NCBI RefSeq assembly: GCF_900109825.1
Contig: NZ_FOBL01000005.1
Coordinates: 1 to 64,000 of the forward strand
Direction of reading: 5' to 3'
Source: Alkalibacterium putridalgicola
GTDB taxonomy: Bacteria > Bacillota > Bacilli > Lactobacillales > Carnobacteriaceae_A
DNA: 64,000 nt
Below, one piece after another: positions 27,152 through 36,178 of this stretch (position 1 is its first letter; each line of letters opens with the position of its first letter). The notes beneath the pieces are model-generated. The model made no database searches. It was not told the DNA's origin and saw only the letters and a program-made list of their open reading frames with translations. The translations under genes and the position numbers were made by a program.

Positions 27152-27394
27152 CTACTCCCCTAATAATGCAATTAGCTCATCTTTTTTGATATTTGCTTTG
27201 TATTCAAGACCTTTTTCATCAGCAAGCTCCTTCAACTCATCTACTTTCATAGACTCATAGTCTGATGACTCTTGCTTTTCGTCTTCTTGAGCATCTTGAA
27301 TTTCGATCTCTTTAAATCCCATTGCCAAGTATTTCTTGATTTTTACATCGTTATCTGTTTTCTTGATAACGTTGTCTAATTTGAATGTACGCAT
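27152..27394 (-). CDS. Small phage protein with HeH/SAP-like C-terminus
   Basis: 80 residues. The C-terminal 35 residues (MKVDELKELADEKGLEYKANIKKDELIALLGE) have the HeH/LEM helix-extension-helix pattern seen in small proteins next to phage capsid genes. An acidic linker (DAQEDEKQESSDYE) precedes it. The function is unknown; it may bind nucleic acid or assist head assembly. Confidence 0.7.
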   Translation of the reverse strand: MRTFKLDNVIKKTDNDVKIKKYLAMGFKEIEIQDAQEDEKQESSDYESMKVDELKELADEKGLEYKANIKKDELIALLGE

Positions 27395-27408
27395 CAGTTA
27401 TCCTCCTC

Positions 27409-28320
27409 TTATGCTACGGGTTTAGTGTTGGCATAAATAGATTTCAGTTTGCTTGCTGGTACCCATAGATCGTGGTATTTGCGGTAGTCCACTTTCCAAG
27501 CATCTGCTTTTTGGTTCGTGTCTGGTGAGAACGTGCGAACCTTGTCTGTTTTAGAAACCGCAATAGGTGCGTCTTTCGTAGCGATCAACCAGTTGATGTC
27601 CAATGCGCCTGAAGCAACCTTGAATCCACCGGCTTCTTGTCCTGCAGTCGTACCATCCAGGAACTCGAACGCTGTTTTCAATAATTTTGATGGTGCTTTG
27701 ACGATCGGGTTGCCGTTGAACGACTGCACTTCTACAGACAGCGCACCTTTTGCAAGCATTGCTTTAGAAATGAAATCTTTACCTGCTTTACCTAACATAC
27801 CGGCCATGATCGGATTCATAGTGATGACGACGTCTTTTGCGCCGATTTCATCTTCCATGTTGTTCAAATCAGCCAGGATCTCATCCAAAATGTTGCTTGC
27901 TGTAATAGCGATTGAGCGGGTCTGTTCAGCATTGATTGCCAATGTTGCCAGTTTAGAATAACGGTATGCGTCGATTTCAGGAACAACCTGCACACGTTGG
28001 AATTCACCCATGACTGTGCCTGCAGTTGCGACAAAGTTGGTTTCATCCACATCCATTGCATCGATTGAGAAGGTACGACCACGGTCTTGAGTAAGAGAGT
28101 ATGTTTTCCATTCCAGTGTGACGTCTCCACCGACAAAACCGTTCGCACGATCGTAGTCAGCCATACCATCCATAAGAATGTTAGGAAGTTTCACTTCATT
28201 CCCGCCATTATATTTGATTAAATTGTCGTTTGCTTCCATCCAGCCAGTGGTAGATTGTTGAACTACCTGTTTGTCCAAGGATGGTTGGAAGATTTTTGAA
28301 TATTCTAGTACGTTTGGCAT
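27409..28320 (-). CDS. Major capsid protein
   Basis: 303 residues, located right after the scaffold gene with a strong RBS. The sequence has the HK97-fold-like features of SPP1/phi-type capsids: FVGGDVTLEWKTYSLTQDRGRTFSIDAMDVDE, VVPEIDAYRYSKLA, GTVMGEFQRV. It forms the icosahedral shell. No prohead protease gene accompanies it, so scaffold removal is probably by release rather than by a dedicated protease. Confidence 0.88.
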   Translation of the reverse strand: MPNVLEYSKIFQPSLDKQVVQQSTTGWMEANDNLIKYNGGNEVKLPNILMDGMADYDRANGFVGGDVTLEWKTYSLTQDRGRTFSIDAMDVDETNFVATAGTVMGEFQRVQVVPEIDAYRYSKLATLAINAEQTRSIAITASNILDEILADLNNMEDEIGAKDVVITMNPIMAGMLGKAGKDFISKAMLAKGALSVEVQSFNGNPIVKAPSKLLKTAFEFLDGTTAGQEAGGFKVASGALDINWLIATKDAPIAVSKTDKVRTFSPDTNQKADAWKVDYRKYHDLWVPASKLKSIYANTKPVA

Positions 28321-28344
28321 TTAAATTCCTCTTTTCTAATGTTT

Positions 28345-28938
28345 TTATTCTGATTTAATTCCTAGAGCTGCTTCAAACTCTTGTGTTGCTGCAAGTGTTG
28401 GGTCAGACGGCTTGCCTTTATCCAGCTGATTATCGAGAACTTGATAGCCCGGTGGGTTATCCCCTTTATCATCAGAATTATCAGCTGTAAAGAACGTTGG
28501 ATTCGCTTCTTTGAGCTCTTTCACCTTGTTATCCAGGTATTTCACATGGCCATTTTCGTCGACTTCCAGCTCTCCAAGTTTAAAGAGCATATAATCAACG
28601 TCAGAGACGCCTTCTTTCTGCAGCGCTTCTTTAATCGAGTATGTCTTTTGCGTTTCCAGTCGTTCAGCTTTTAACTGCTCTACCTGTCCCTCATAGTCAG
28701 CGATCTTCTTCTGCAAGTCTTCGACGTCTTTATTGTCTTTCTTCAAGTCGTCGACCAGTTTGTTTGCAGCCGTCAGATCATTGTCTGCTTGTTCTTTCTG
28801 TTCCTTCAGCTTGTTATAACGTTCATCCAAGTGTTCCTCGCTTGTAAGAAAAAGGTTATTTTCTGGCATGCCGCTTACAATTTTAGACGCTTGTTCTTCC
28901 GTCACACCTACTGATAATAAATATGATTTAAAATCCAT
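28345..28938 (-). CDS. Capsid scaffolding protein (GP20-like)
   Basis: 197 residues, highly charged, with a long coiled coil (about 40-105, ERYNKLKEQKEQADNDLTAANK onward) and a hydrophilic C-terminus. It lies directly before the capsid gene. This is the hallmark of phage minor structural GP20/scaffold proteins. RBS AAAGGAG. Confidence 0.85.
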   Translation of the reverse strand: MDFKSYLLSVGVTEEQASKIVSGMPENNLFLTSEEHLDERYNKLKEQKEQADNDLTAANKLVDDLKKDNKDVEDLQKKIADYEGQVEQLKAERLETQKTYSIKEALQKEGVSDVDYMLFKLGELEVDENGHVKYLDNKVKELKEANPTFFTADNSDDKGDNPPGYQVLDNQLDKGKPSDPTLAATQEFEAALGIKSE

Positions 28939-29138
28939 TTGTCGCTCCTTTCCACCACTACACTTTTTACGCGGTCGTCTCGCATGTGGTCAGCCCGATT
29001 ACGCACGGCTTCTGCATATTTTTAACACAAAAAATAAGCCTTTTAACGTCATGCTTTAAGGACGATTGTTTTTTACCGTACACGATAAACTTTAAGTATG
29101 ATCCAGTTCAACGCCTTCACGATCCATCGCTTCACTTC

Positions 29139-30047
29139 CTACACTCCTTTCTGTTCAGCCCATTCTGTATAGTTTTTATATTCAATGACCTTTTTTGTTT
29201 CATTATCTCTGCGTACTGCGGGAGAAATACCATCGACGACGCTTATTGTCGTACACCTGCAGTTTATATCGAGTCCTGGGTTACCGAACAACCTTGGACC
29301 ATCTGCTTCATAGCCATTAATTTTGAACTTCCCATCAATAGCTACTGTTTGACCATCCAGTTCCTGATGTGAGTGACGTGTCTTCTTATCCAAGGTTGAC
29401 TGCCACTGCTTTTTTAGCTTGACACCTTTATTCTCAGCCTCTTTGTAAGCTCTCTGCTTAGCTTCTGACTGAACCCGGCCGCCTTCTGTTCGTGCAATCC
29501 GTAGTGCCTGCTTATAGTCCGCTTCAGTCAGCTCGCCGACTCGTTTGGCCACTTCAGCGTATCCCTTACCTTTAGTCGCTCCCATCAGAAGTTCGTTAGT
29601 AACAGTTTTTGCCAGCTTATTTCTGTGCTCGTATAGACGTTTTGAAAGAGTTGATCCAGCAACCTTTTTATCTACCAATCGCTCGATATAGCTTTCATTC
29701 AACATACCAAAGTCTAGCTGCACGTTCTCAGCGCCATCAAGAGCGTAAAACGTACCGTAATACCCTTGTTTGACCTGCTCTTTAACGTGATCACGGATAG
29801 CCGGCTGTGTTTGAGCCTCCATGTTCCAGAGGATGTCATCGATCTGTTTGGCTGCTTCGATCTGCCTTTCAGCTTCTAGGCGCTTCGAGAAAGAAAGCAT
29901 GTCATAGTTTTCTATGTACACTTTGATTTCTCTCTTTAAATCCTTCAGCGCTTTCCGGTAGAACTTAAACAGTTTATTGTCGACCTCGTTATACGTCCGG
30001 GAACTTAAAAGTTCCAGTTCCTTATGCCACTTGTCCAGCTCCTGCAT
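29139..30047 (-). CDS. Minor head protein (SPP1 gp7 / Mu F-like)
   Basis: 302 residues from the ATG at 30047 (GAGGGTG upstream). The N-terminal half is helical. The C-terminal Phage_Mu_F domain shows ARTEGGRVQSEAKQRAY, the DKKTRHSHQELDGQTV motif and GNPGLDINCRCTTI with two conserved Cys. It binds the portal and is needed for DNA release. It overlaps the portal gene by 26 nt. The 200 bp after it, before the scaffold gene, hold no gene that I can support. Confidence 0.88.
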   Translation of the reverse strand: MQELDKWHKELELLSSRTYNEVDNKLFKFYRKALKDLKREIKVYIENYDMLSFSKRLEAERQIEAAKQIDDILWNMEAQTQPAIRDHVKEQVKQGYYGTFYALDGAENVQLDFGMLNESYIERLVDKKVAGSTLSKRLYEHRNKLAKTVTNELLMGATKGKGYAEVAKRVGELTEADYKQALRIARTEGGRVQSEAKQRAYKEAENKGVKLKKQWQSTLDKKTRHSHQELDGQTVAIDGKFKINGYEADGPRLFGNPGLDINCRCTTISVVDGISPAVRRDNETKKVIEYKNYTEWAEQKGV

Positions 30048-31509
30048 CGTCTTCACCCTCTACTGGATCCGTATCGTCTTGCAAACCGGATGAATATTCC
30101 TGTTCTTCAATAAGCAGTTGCACCTCTTCCCAGTCCAGTTCGAACTGCTCACAGATTAGCTTCAGAACGCTCTCGTCATCCAATCGTGATGCGACGGCCA
30201 AGATAGATTCTATAACAACGGCTCGTGTTTCTTCTTTGATTTTCTCGACCTCGACAATGTCCTTCTCGTTGACCATTGTTTCTCTCACAATGTTTACCGT
30301 GATGTCATTCGCTTTGTAGGCTGTCTTAAAGCGGCGGTTTATGTCTGCAACAATCATCTCATTGCACCAGGACAGCATGGACCGTAACCGGACCTCAGCT
30401 TTGTTGGCTTTCATGTCAAGTAATGCATAACGTGATTTAATAACAACGTTTGTTATGTTACCATCGCCGATCTGAGTTGAATCAAAGCCCATACCGAACT
30501 TGTAGATTGCATCTTTGTCGATGTCCAGCTTTGTCTTCCTGGCATCCACAGGTATGTTGACGGTCTTCACCTCCACCCCGCCATCTGACGATGTACTGAC
30601 GACTTTCTTCGCTTTAACGTTCTGTCTTAGTTTACTTAAGTCATCCCCGCGGAAGCCTTTGACCACGTAGATCGCTTCTGCAAAGTCCTGGAGATTGTTA
30701 GATAGAAAAGCTGCCATCAGATCGTAATCATCAATTAAAGCTTTGATTGGTTCCAAATCAGACTTTTCCTGCTTGTTATTGCTTAATCGGTAAAAAGGAA
30801 CCGATCCATATGAGCGCTTCAAGATGTTCCCTAATCTGTCTGTCGCAATTACATGCGGTCGAGGGTTCATATCTCGGGTGCTGTCGAACTTAAACGATCC
30901 ATTCTTATCTTCTTTCACATAAAAAGTGACCTGTTTTTCGTCCCATACTTCTGCAAACTCAACAGAAACCACCTTTCCATCTTTCTCAACGTCTTTATTG
31001 TAGTAACGGACGATACCTTTTAGGTTGTTTGTCTCGTCATAGACAGGGAACGTGTGCAAGCTATCCGATACCTGGAAACACAAACGGTCATTCGCTATCG
31101 TTCTAGCAAACACATATTCTTTCCCTTTGTTTGATGCACCTTCGACTGCTTCCTGCAGGAACAATTGGAAATCATCATCATAATATTCTTCTAAACGCTC
31201 TTTAAAAGCCTCATCTTCCACCTCTATAGTGACCGGGTTGGATAATAAGTACTGTACTTTCTGATCAACCAGTTCCGTATGGAATGCATGCGGGATCTTT
31301 ACGTTAGACGCATTATGATCCTCTCGTAGCACATCGTTGTCATCAAGGTAAAAGATGCGGTTGTTTAAGATGTCGTGCTCATAATCATAGTATTTCTGCC
31401 CTGTGCGGGCTTTTTCCTTGCTGGTTGAGTTCTTATCCTCATCAACAGCTTTCGCCAGTGCAGCGGCTACCGTTGCATTATCATCGCTTAATAGTTTCTT
31501 ATGGTTCAC
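30022..31509 (-). CDS. Portal protein (SPP1 gp6-like)
   Basis: About 495 residues from GTG 31509, which has GAGGGGTGA at good spacing. An ATG at 31533 is in frame but has no ribosome site. It begins with a basic/acidic helix, then KYYDYEHDILNNRIFY, LVDQKVQYLLSNPV and FYRLSNNKQEKSDLEPIKALIDDYD, all typical of SPP1-type portals. The dodecameric ring is the DNA gate. It overlaps the large terminase stop region at its 5' end. Confidence 0.9.
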   Translation of the reverse strand: MNHKKLLSDDNATVAAALAKAVDEDKNSTSKEKARTGQKYYDYEHDILNNRIFYLDDNDVLREDHNASNVKIPHAFHTELVDQKVQYLLSNPVTIEVEDEAFKERLEEYYDDDFQLFLQEAVEGASNKGKEYVFARTIANDRLCFQVSDSLHTFPVYDETNNLKGIVRYYNKDVEKDGKVVSVEFAEVWDEKQVTFYVKEDKNGSFKFDSTRDMNPRPHVIATDRLGNILKRSYGSVPFYRLSNNKQEKSDLEPIKALIDDYDLMAAFLSNNLQDFAEAIYVVKGFRGDDLSKLRQNVKAKKVVSTSSDGGVEVKTVNIPVDARKTKLDIDKDAIYKFGMGFDSTQIGDGNITNVVIKSRYALLDMKANKAEVRLRSMLSWCNEMIVADINRRFKTAYKANDITVNIVRETMVNEKDIVEVEKIKEETRAVVIESILAVASRLDDESVLKLICEQFELDWEEVQLLIEEQEYSSGLQDDTDPVEGEDDAGAGQVA

Positions 31510-31520
31510 TTTCTCACCCC

Positions 31521-32774
31521 TCAATATAGCCATTTATTATTCTTCATTTCATCTTCAAGACTGTATCTACATGTATCAATACTATGGTTGTTTTTATCTG
31601 GATAAGTCCCTTTTAAATTGCCATGCGCATCTCTTTCTATTTCGTACCTTGAGAACTCCCTGTAAGTGTTCGGGCAGCGTTCAGAATCAATAATTATTTC
31701 ATTTAGGTCTTGCAAGTACTTAATACCATGCTCGACTGACCCTGGTCCTTTTTTTGCTGGATCAATTCGCAATCCCAAGTCTTCAAATTCCGCTATCGTT
31801 CGTGGTTCAGCGCTATCAGCCGTAATCCACCCGTTGACTTTGTTAAACCTTTTAATAGCATCAACTGCAGCGCTGTTTTTCATGCCGGTTTTATGAATCT
31901 CAACGAATATATACAGCCTCCCTCTAGCCTTATCTAAATAATTCTCCATATAATGTAACGGATCTGCCGCAAAACCAAAGTCAAGACCACGCCTTATTTT
32001 GTCGAATCGTTTAATTTCATCATCGCTGATCCGTCTATTTATAATGTTAGTAAAGACCTCTGCTCCTGTACCGGTTACGATCCCCATGTACTCATGCTCA
32101 TACTTTTCCGGTTTCGTTTCTTTTAAATGCTCTGCATCACTAATAAACTGCTCACCTAACCATTCTGGTGGAACTGTTAGGTATGTGCTCGAATGTACCA
32201 ACGTATCGCTTCTATGCCTTTGAGATTCAACCTCGGAATTGACCCAGTTGTTTTGAGATTGAGGTGGGTTGTATGTATAGATGACCTGGATATCATTACC
32301 ACCTCTGATTAACGTTTGGTTAATATTCCGGATGTCAGCCATACTCGAAAATTCGTCTACTTCTTCATACCAGATGAATTTGGCGTATCCTCGTCTAAAT
32401 TTACTACCTTTAACCTTCTTAGGGTTGTCAGCTCCTTTAAATACAATCTTTTGACCGGTTGGAATATAGGTTATATTCATTGGACTAATCGAGGCATGCC
32501 ATAAGTGGGAAACACCTAGCTTGTCTATCGCCCACAACATCTGCTCGTATACAGATTCTCTGAGGGTATCTTTAACCTTTCTCAGGACAACGGCATTGGC
32601 ATCCGGATCATTCATCATGCCTGTTATAATCTCTACAGAGGCAAATGACGACTTGGTAGAACCACGACCACCTTGCAGCCAGTAATGATCGTATATCTTA
32701 TTTTTCAAGGAATGATGAACGCTATAAAAAGAAGGTGCGATAATGTCGGTTAGACTGTATCTAGTCGCCAGCAT
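31521..32774 (-). CDS. Terminase large subunit (PBSX family)
   Basis: 417 residues from the ATG at 32774 (GAAGGTGAAGAG upstream). The ATPase has Walker A GGRGSTKSS near 40 and a Walker B segment FIWYEEVDEF. The nuclease domain shows DFGFAADPL and ITADSAEP acidic residues. It cuts concatemeric DNA and drives packaging through the portal. The PBSX/SPP1 type suggests headful (pac) packaging. Confidence 0.92.
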   Translation of the reverse strand: MLATRYSLTDIIAPSFYSVHHSLKNKIYDHYWLQGGRGSTKSSFASVEIITGMMNDPDANAVVLRKVKDTLRESVYEQMLWAIDKLGVSHLWHASISPMNITYIPTGQKIVFKGADNPKKVKGSKFRRGYAKFIWYEEVDEFSSMADIRNINQTLIRGGNDIQVIYTYNPPQSQNNWVNSEVESQRHRSDTLVHSSTYLTVPPEWLGEQFISDAEHLKETKPEKYEHEYMGIVTGTGAEVFTNIINRRISDDEIKRFDKIRRGLDFGFAADPLHYMENYLDKARGRLYIFVEIHKTGMKNSAAVDAIKRFNKVNGWITADSAEPRTIAEFEDLGLRIDPAKKGPGSVEHGIKYLQDLNEIIIDSERCPNTYREFSRYEIERDAHGNLKGTYPDKNNHSIDTCRYSLEDEMKNNKWLY

Positions 32775-33210
32775 TCTCTTCACCTTCAGGGATATCATCT
32801 ATTATCTGGACCATACCGACAGCGCCAGATAGTTCTGTTTTATCCGTCCACAGCGCATAGCGCTTGCCTAGCAATTCAGCCGCCTTTATCCGATCTTTTG
32901 CGCTCACATCCATATCATCTATTTCCTGGAATCCTTCTCCCATACCTCGTAACACTTGTTCTTGTTGTTCGCCACGCATTATCGAGGTTAAATATTTCAT
33001 TATTTCATCTTGCTTAGCTATTTGCTTATCTTCTAACTCTTTCAATCGACTATCTATATAAGTTTTTATGTTAGGTTTTGTTAAGTTTTCATTTCCTATG
33101 AATCGTGCTGTCTTCTTACTATATCCAGCCTTCTTAGCCGCTTCAGTCGCATTTCCGCAGATGATGTACTCATCAGCAAAGCGTTGCTGTTTAACTGTCA
33201 GTTTTGCCAT
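32761..33210 (-). CDS. Terminase small subunit
   Basis: 149 residues from the ATG at 33210, preceded by GAAAGGTG. The start is MAKLTVKQQRFADEYIICGNATEAAKKAGYS, the standard Terminase_2 N-terminal helix-turn-helix that recognises the packaging site. The C-terminus ends DIPEGEENAGD. It overlaps the large subunit gene by 14 nt. A pac site would be expected in or near this gene. Confidence 0.92.
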   Translation of the reverse strand: MAKLTVKQQRFADEYIICGNATEAAKKAGYSKKTARFIGNENLTKPNIKTYIDSRLKELEDKQIAKQDEIMKYLTSIMRGEQQEQVLRGMGEGFQEIDDMDVSAKDRIKAAELLGKRYALWTDKTELSGAVGMVQIIDDIPEGEENAGD

Positions 33211-33266
33211 TTTCCAACACCTTTCTTTTATGTATAAAAAAAGACCCATAAAAAGGGTCTTTTTCA

Positions 33267-33539
33267 TTAAAGATTTAGATTGTTTAATGCGTCCAGATTT
33301 TTATTTCGATTTTCCTTTCGTTGATCAGGACTATCGACTTCTTCAGCTATCACTTCAACTAAATGTCTGGCATCAATACGGTGTAATCGCCCTTCTAACT
33401 GAAGATCTATTCTTTCATTTGTTATCAAACTTGGAGCGTTCAGAACCGCTTCCTCAGAATCGCTAGCTATTACATCTTTCACAATCCTTTTGTTTCCGTT
33501 AGATAAACAATAAGTCACATTAAAATATTTATCTACCAT
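33267..33539 (-). CDS. Small hypothetical phage protein before terminase
   Basis: 90 residues from the ATG at 33539, with the strong site AGGAGGAGGG. It begins MVDKYFNVTYCLSNGN. The pattern is beta-rich N-terminally with a basic Asn/Lys-rich tail. No family is recognised. It is the first gene of the late operon, 57 bp ahead of terS, so it may take part in packaging. Confidence 0.7.
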   Translation of the reverse strand: MVDKYFNVTYCLSNGNKRIVKDVIASDSEEAVLNAPSLITNERIDLQLEGRLHRIDARHLVEVIAEEVDSPDQRKENRNKNLDALNNLNL

Positions 33540-33612
33540 TATATCCCTCCTCCTGCTTATGATAATTTCATAGTACCAAAGACGAGAGGACAAAACACTG
33601 AAAAAACTATGT

Positions 33613-33642
33613 AAAAAAAGAGCCACCCAGTCGGATAGCTCT
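33613..33642 (-). terminator. Terminator between ArpU gene and late operon
   Basis: A 10-bp stem (AGAGCTATCC / GGGTGGCTCT, G-T pairs included) with a GACT loop is followed on the minus strand by seven T. It would stop early transcription before the late genes. Late transcription must start downstream of it or read through. Confidence 0.78.
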
Positions 33643-33746
33643 TCGATCTGATTAGTTGTAAAAGAAGGACAAGGTAAGGAGGCAACCTCTCACTTTCTAC
33701 AATTAACCACACTACCATAATAATTCTTTTAACAGTCTATGGACAA

Positions 33747-34229
33747 TCATTCCTCCTTCTGCTCTCGCTCATCACTCTCCCATTCATCAATAAGCCACTT
33801 ATGATTGTTCACCCACACTTTCTCGACTATCAGCCGCCCATAATCATATGCTTCTGCAAATTCTAACTGGGCTTTTTCAAGTTCTCTATAGAATGTACTT
33901 TCACTCATGGATAAATCCATATATATATTGATGTCACTTTTTCTTCTTTTACTTATGTACCGATCATGAAGTAGTTGCCGGCTATAAGCATCTAATTTGT
34001 TCAAGGCCCTGCCAATCTTCCATAACTCTTGTTCAGCAGTTACTTTTCTCGTCACTGCATTACCAACATTATCGCTCTTGCCACTTCCTGGAGATTTCAG
34101 TTCTAATGAGTAGGTAGCGGTTATTCTAGGAGTGAATTCTTCATCCGCTATCCTAGCCATTGAACGATAATATGACAGCAATCGATGTACCTTTTTCTTT
34201 GTCTGTTCCTTGTCAATTTCTGGAAACAT
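33747..34229 (-). CDS. ArpU-family late transcription regulator
   Basis: 160 residues from the ATG at 34229, preceded by AAGGAGTG. The pattern matches the ArpU family of phage packaging/lysis regulators: TKKKVHRLLSYYRSMARIADEEFTPRITATYSLE, then SRQLLHDRYI and a sigma-like helix-turn-helix near YMDLSMSESTFYRELEKAQL. It is expected to switch on the late operon whose first gene starts at 33539. The gene sits at the boundary between early and late blocks. Confidence 0.82.
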   Translation of the reverse strand: MFPEIDKEQTKKKVHRLLSYYRSMARIADEEFTPRITATYSLELKSPGSGKSDNVGNAVTRKVTAEQELWKIGRALNKLDAYSRQLLHDRYISKRRKSDINIYMDLSMSESTFYRELEKAQLEFAEAYDYGRLIVEKVWVNNHKWLIDEWESDEREQKEE

Positions 34230-34243
34230 TACGCCACTCCTTA

Positions 34244-34293
34244 TGTTATAATTTAAGTGGGTTGACACGTTGCGGGAGTGACGTGTCTTTTTT
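34244..34293 (+). promoter_or_regulatory. Antisense mini transcription unit 1 (extended -10 plus terminator hairpin)
   Basis: On the plus strand TGTTATAAT (34244-34252) is followed 11 nt later by the perfect stem GACACGT / ACGTGTC and six T. If active it makes an RNA of about 35 nt opposite the leader of the ArpU gene. The same arrangement recurs at 40515-40571. Confidence 0.45.
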
Positions 34294-34301
34294 ACTTTAT
34301 A

Positions 34302-34331
34302 TTAAGGCCCGCTTGTCTCATCGGGCCTTAA
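34302..34331. repeat. Perfect inverted repeat after ssb
   Basis: TTAAGGCCCG and CGGGCCTTAA with a 10-nt loop. No T-run follows on either strand, so it is not a clear terminator. It overlaps the ancestral ssb stop codon at 34328. Confidence 0.6.
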
Positions 34332-34384
34332 TCAAAAGGGAGGTCATCATCTGATATGTCGATACTGTCTTTGTTATTTTCGAA

Positions 34385-34819
34385 TTAATCTTCATCATAA
34401 TTCTGATAACCGTTATTACCCTTATTTTCACTCTGTGAGCTATTTTTGTTATTCGATGTATGATTACCTTCCGGAGCGTTTGAACCATGCTCATTTGTTT
34501 TCTTTGGTTCTAAGAACTTAACGTTTTCAGCTACCACTTCGGTCACATAGACTCTCTTTCCATCATTTCCGTCATAGTTCCTGGTTTGAATACGTCCTGT
34601 GACGCCTATCAATGATCCCTTTCTTGTATAATTTGATAAGGCTTCAGCAGTTTTCTTCCAAACTACGCAGTTTATGAAGTCTGTTTCTCTTTCTCCTTGT
34701 GCATTGGTGTATGGTCTCTCTGCAGCTATTGTGAACGATGCGACAGCTATGCCGCTGCCTGTAAATCTCAATGTTGCATCGGCAGTTAATCTACCGACTA
34801 AAACTACTGTGTTTATCAT
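34385..34819 (-). CDS. ssb: Single-stranded DNA-binding protein, truncated before its C-terminal tip
   Basis: 144 residues. The OB-fold (1-105) is typical: [53 protein letters not shown] Ser/Asn-rich linker follows and the product stops at TAA 34385-34387. The same frame then continues for 18 codons to 34328 and encodes SIDISDDDLPFD, the conserved acidic tip that normally recruits partner proteins. Thus a premature stop, a sequencing error or readthrough is involved. Partners in this prophage are RecT, YqaJ and RecU. Confidence 0.9.
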   Translation of the reverse strand: MINTVVLVGRLTADATLRFTGSGIAVASFTIAAERPYTNAQGERETDFINCVVWKKTAEALSNYTRKGSLIGVTGRIQTRNYDGNDGKRVYVTEVVAENVKFLEPKKTNEHGSNAPEGNHTSNNKNSSQSENKGNNGYQNYDED

Positions 34820-35333
34820 AAGTTTCCCCTAACTTTAAATATTCTATTTTGTTATAAACTGTTTTCCTAGATATATTTAACTTTTTTGATATATATGTTG
34901 CCTTGCGTCCTTCTTCTACCAACTTTTTAAGTTCTGCGTCCACATCTACATAAGAGGGATGATTCTTTTTGTTTTTTAATCGCTGTTTCATCAATCCTGA
35001 CATTTTATTTCTAGTTTCTTTTGATCTCCTGCTGCCAAGATGGTGATAGATTGTGTGCTCCCCTCTATCTAGAACCTTTAGATTAGCTACCCTATTGTCG
35101 TGCTTAATTTCGTTTTTGTGGTGTACAACTTCAGTTTCATTTAAGAACCTGCCCAGGTAACTTTCCGCAACTACTCTGTGTTCCATAATATATCCCGCAA
35201 CATCTGAATTAGGGTGCGCATTAATGCAGAGCAGAACGTACCCGCTTTTGTTCCTTTTTCTGCCTGTAACATTAAACACTCTGTCGCCAATCATCACTGA
35301 ATACAGTACTTGTTTCTCGGATTTTGCCGGCAT
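34791..35333 (-). CDS. HNH endonuclease with C-terminal HTH
   Basis: 180 residues from the ATG at 35333 (AAGGGAG upstream). The HNH core is [42 protein letters not shown], with the HH-N-x8-N catalytic pattern near 78-95. The C-terminus ([27 protein letters not shown]) is a helix-turn-helix. This is typical of phage HNH homing-type nucleases. Its 3' end overlaps the ssb start by 29 nt, so it may be a mobile gene that settled against ssb. Confidence 0.85.
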   Translation of the reverse strand: MPAKSEKQVLYSVMIGDRVFNVTGRKRNKSGYVLLCINAHPNSDVAGYIMEHRVVAESYLGRFLNETEVVHHKNEIKHDNRVANLKVLDRGEHTIYHHLGSRRSKETRNKMSGLMKQRLKNKKNHPSYVDVDAELKKLVEEGRKATYISKKLNISRKTVYNKIEYLKLGETYDKHSSFSR

Positions 35334-35346
35334 TATAATTCTCCCT

Positions 35347-35658
35347 TCATCGTTCAATCAGTGGTGTTAAACGCATGCCATGTCTGCCATACTTTGCCTT
35401 GGGTACCACAAAGCGCTTATCTGTATCAGGGTCTATCAAGTTTTTAAAGTTCACACATGTGATTTCTCTTGTCTTGTCGTCCATAACCAAGGCGCTTACC
35501 TCGTAAAACCCGATTATTTTTCCCTCAAATTCACCTTTAGCGTTTAAATAGACTACATGCTCGTTCTTATACCGTGTCACGCCATCAATTTCCACATCTT
35601 CTTTCAGCTTACTTTTTAAGTACGGTTCTCTTTTAATAAAGTTTGTAAATGTATCCAT
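35347..35658 (-). CDS. Hypothetical phage protein
   Basis: 103 residues from the ATG at 35658 (AAGGAGT upstream). It begins MDTFTNFIKREPYLKSKLKE. The middle has short beta segments (VVYLNAKGEFEGKIIGFYEVSALVMDD) and the end is basic (PKAKYGRHGMRLTPLIER). No family recognised. Encoded between the RecU-like resolvase and the HNH gene. Confidence 0.65.
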   Translation of the reverse strand: MDTFTNFIKREPYLKSKLKEDVEIDGVTRYKNEHVVYLNAKGEFEGKIIGFYEVSALVMDDKTREITCVNFKNLIDPDTDKRFVVPKAKYGRHGMRLTPLIER

Positions 35659-35668
35659 GTTGTACTCC

Positions 35669-36178
35669 TTAACATATGTCATCGATCAGGTTCAGCAACC
35701 CATTTTTAGTTGATATCTCAAAATCAACCAAATCTTTTTGATTGACTGACTTCTTTCCGCTGTTCTGTTTCAAATATACCCACGCTGGCCATGGTACTGC
35801 ATAGAATTTTTTCATTCCAAAACTCACAACGACTAGCGCTCTGGCTCCCAAATGATTGTGGAACGATAAATCTCTTTCCTGTGCTGCATTGATACGATCA
35901 AAAGTGATATTAGTCGAGTCCGTGTGTTTCGCTTCAAAAACGATAGATTGACCGGTTTTTAACGTGCCTGTGAAGTCCGGCTGTGCTTTTTTCGTGAACA
36001 CCGCCTGATATAACCCTTTGGCCCGATTGAGCGCTTTGATTGGCTTGAGTGGTTCCGGCGTCTTCTGGATATGCGCCAGGCCTCTTAAACTGTAATGCGC
36101 GCAAGTCACATCGATCAGATGCTCGAACCGTTCTCCATTGCGTTTTGCCTTCAATGCGCTGTAGCTGCGTTTAGTCAT
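35669..36178 (-). CDS. RecU-like Holliday junction resolvase
   Basis: 169 residues. The nuclease-fold residues are visible as GERFEHLIDV (E), PDFTGTLKTGQSIVFEAKHT (D-x...E-x-K) and a later Gln-containing helix RINAAQERDLSFHNH. This is the RecU pattern. It would resolve recombination or replication intermediates before packaging. It overlaps the next gene by 4 nt. Confidence 0.85.
   Translation of the reverse strand: MTKRSYSALKAKRNGERFEHLIDVTCAHYSLRGLAHIQKTPEPLKPIKALNRAKGLYQAVFTKKAQPDFTGTLKTGQSIVFEAKHTDSTNITFDRINAAQERDLSFHNHLGARALVVVSFGMKKFYAVPWPAWVYLKQNSGKKSVNQKDLVDFEISTKNGLLNLIDDIC

Noticed and set aside
28939-29138. 11-codon ORF (MDREGVELDHT) after the minor head gene
   Set aside because: It has a ribosome-like site but is too short to support alone; no coupling to a neighbour.
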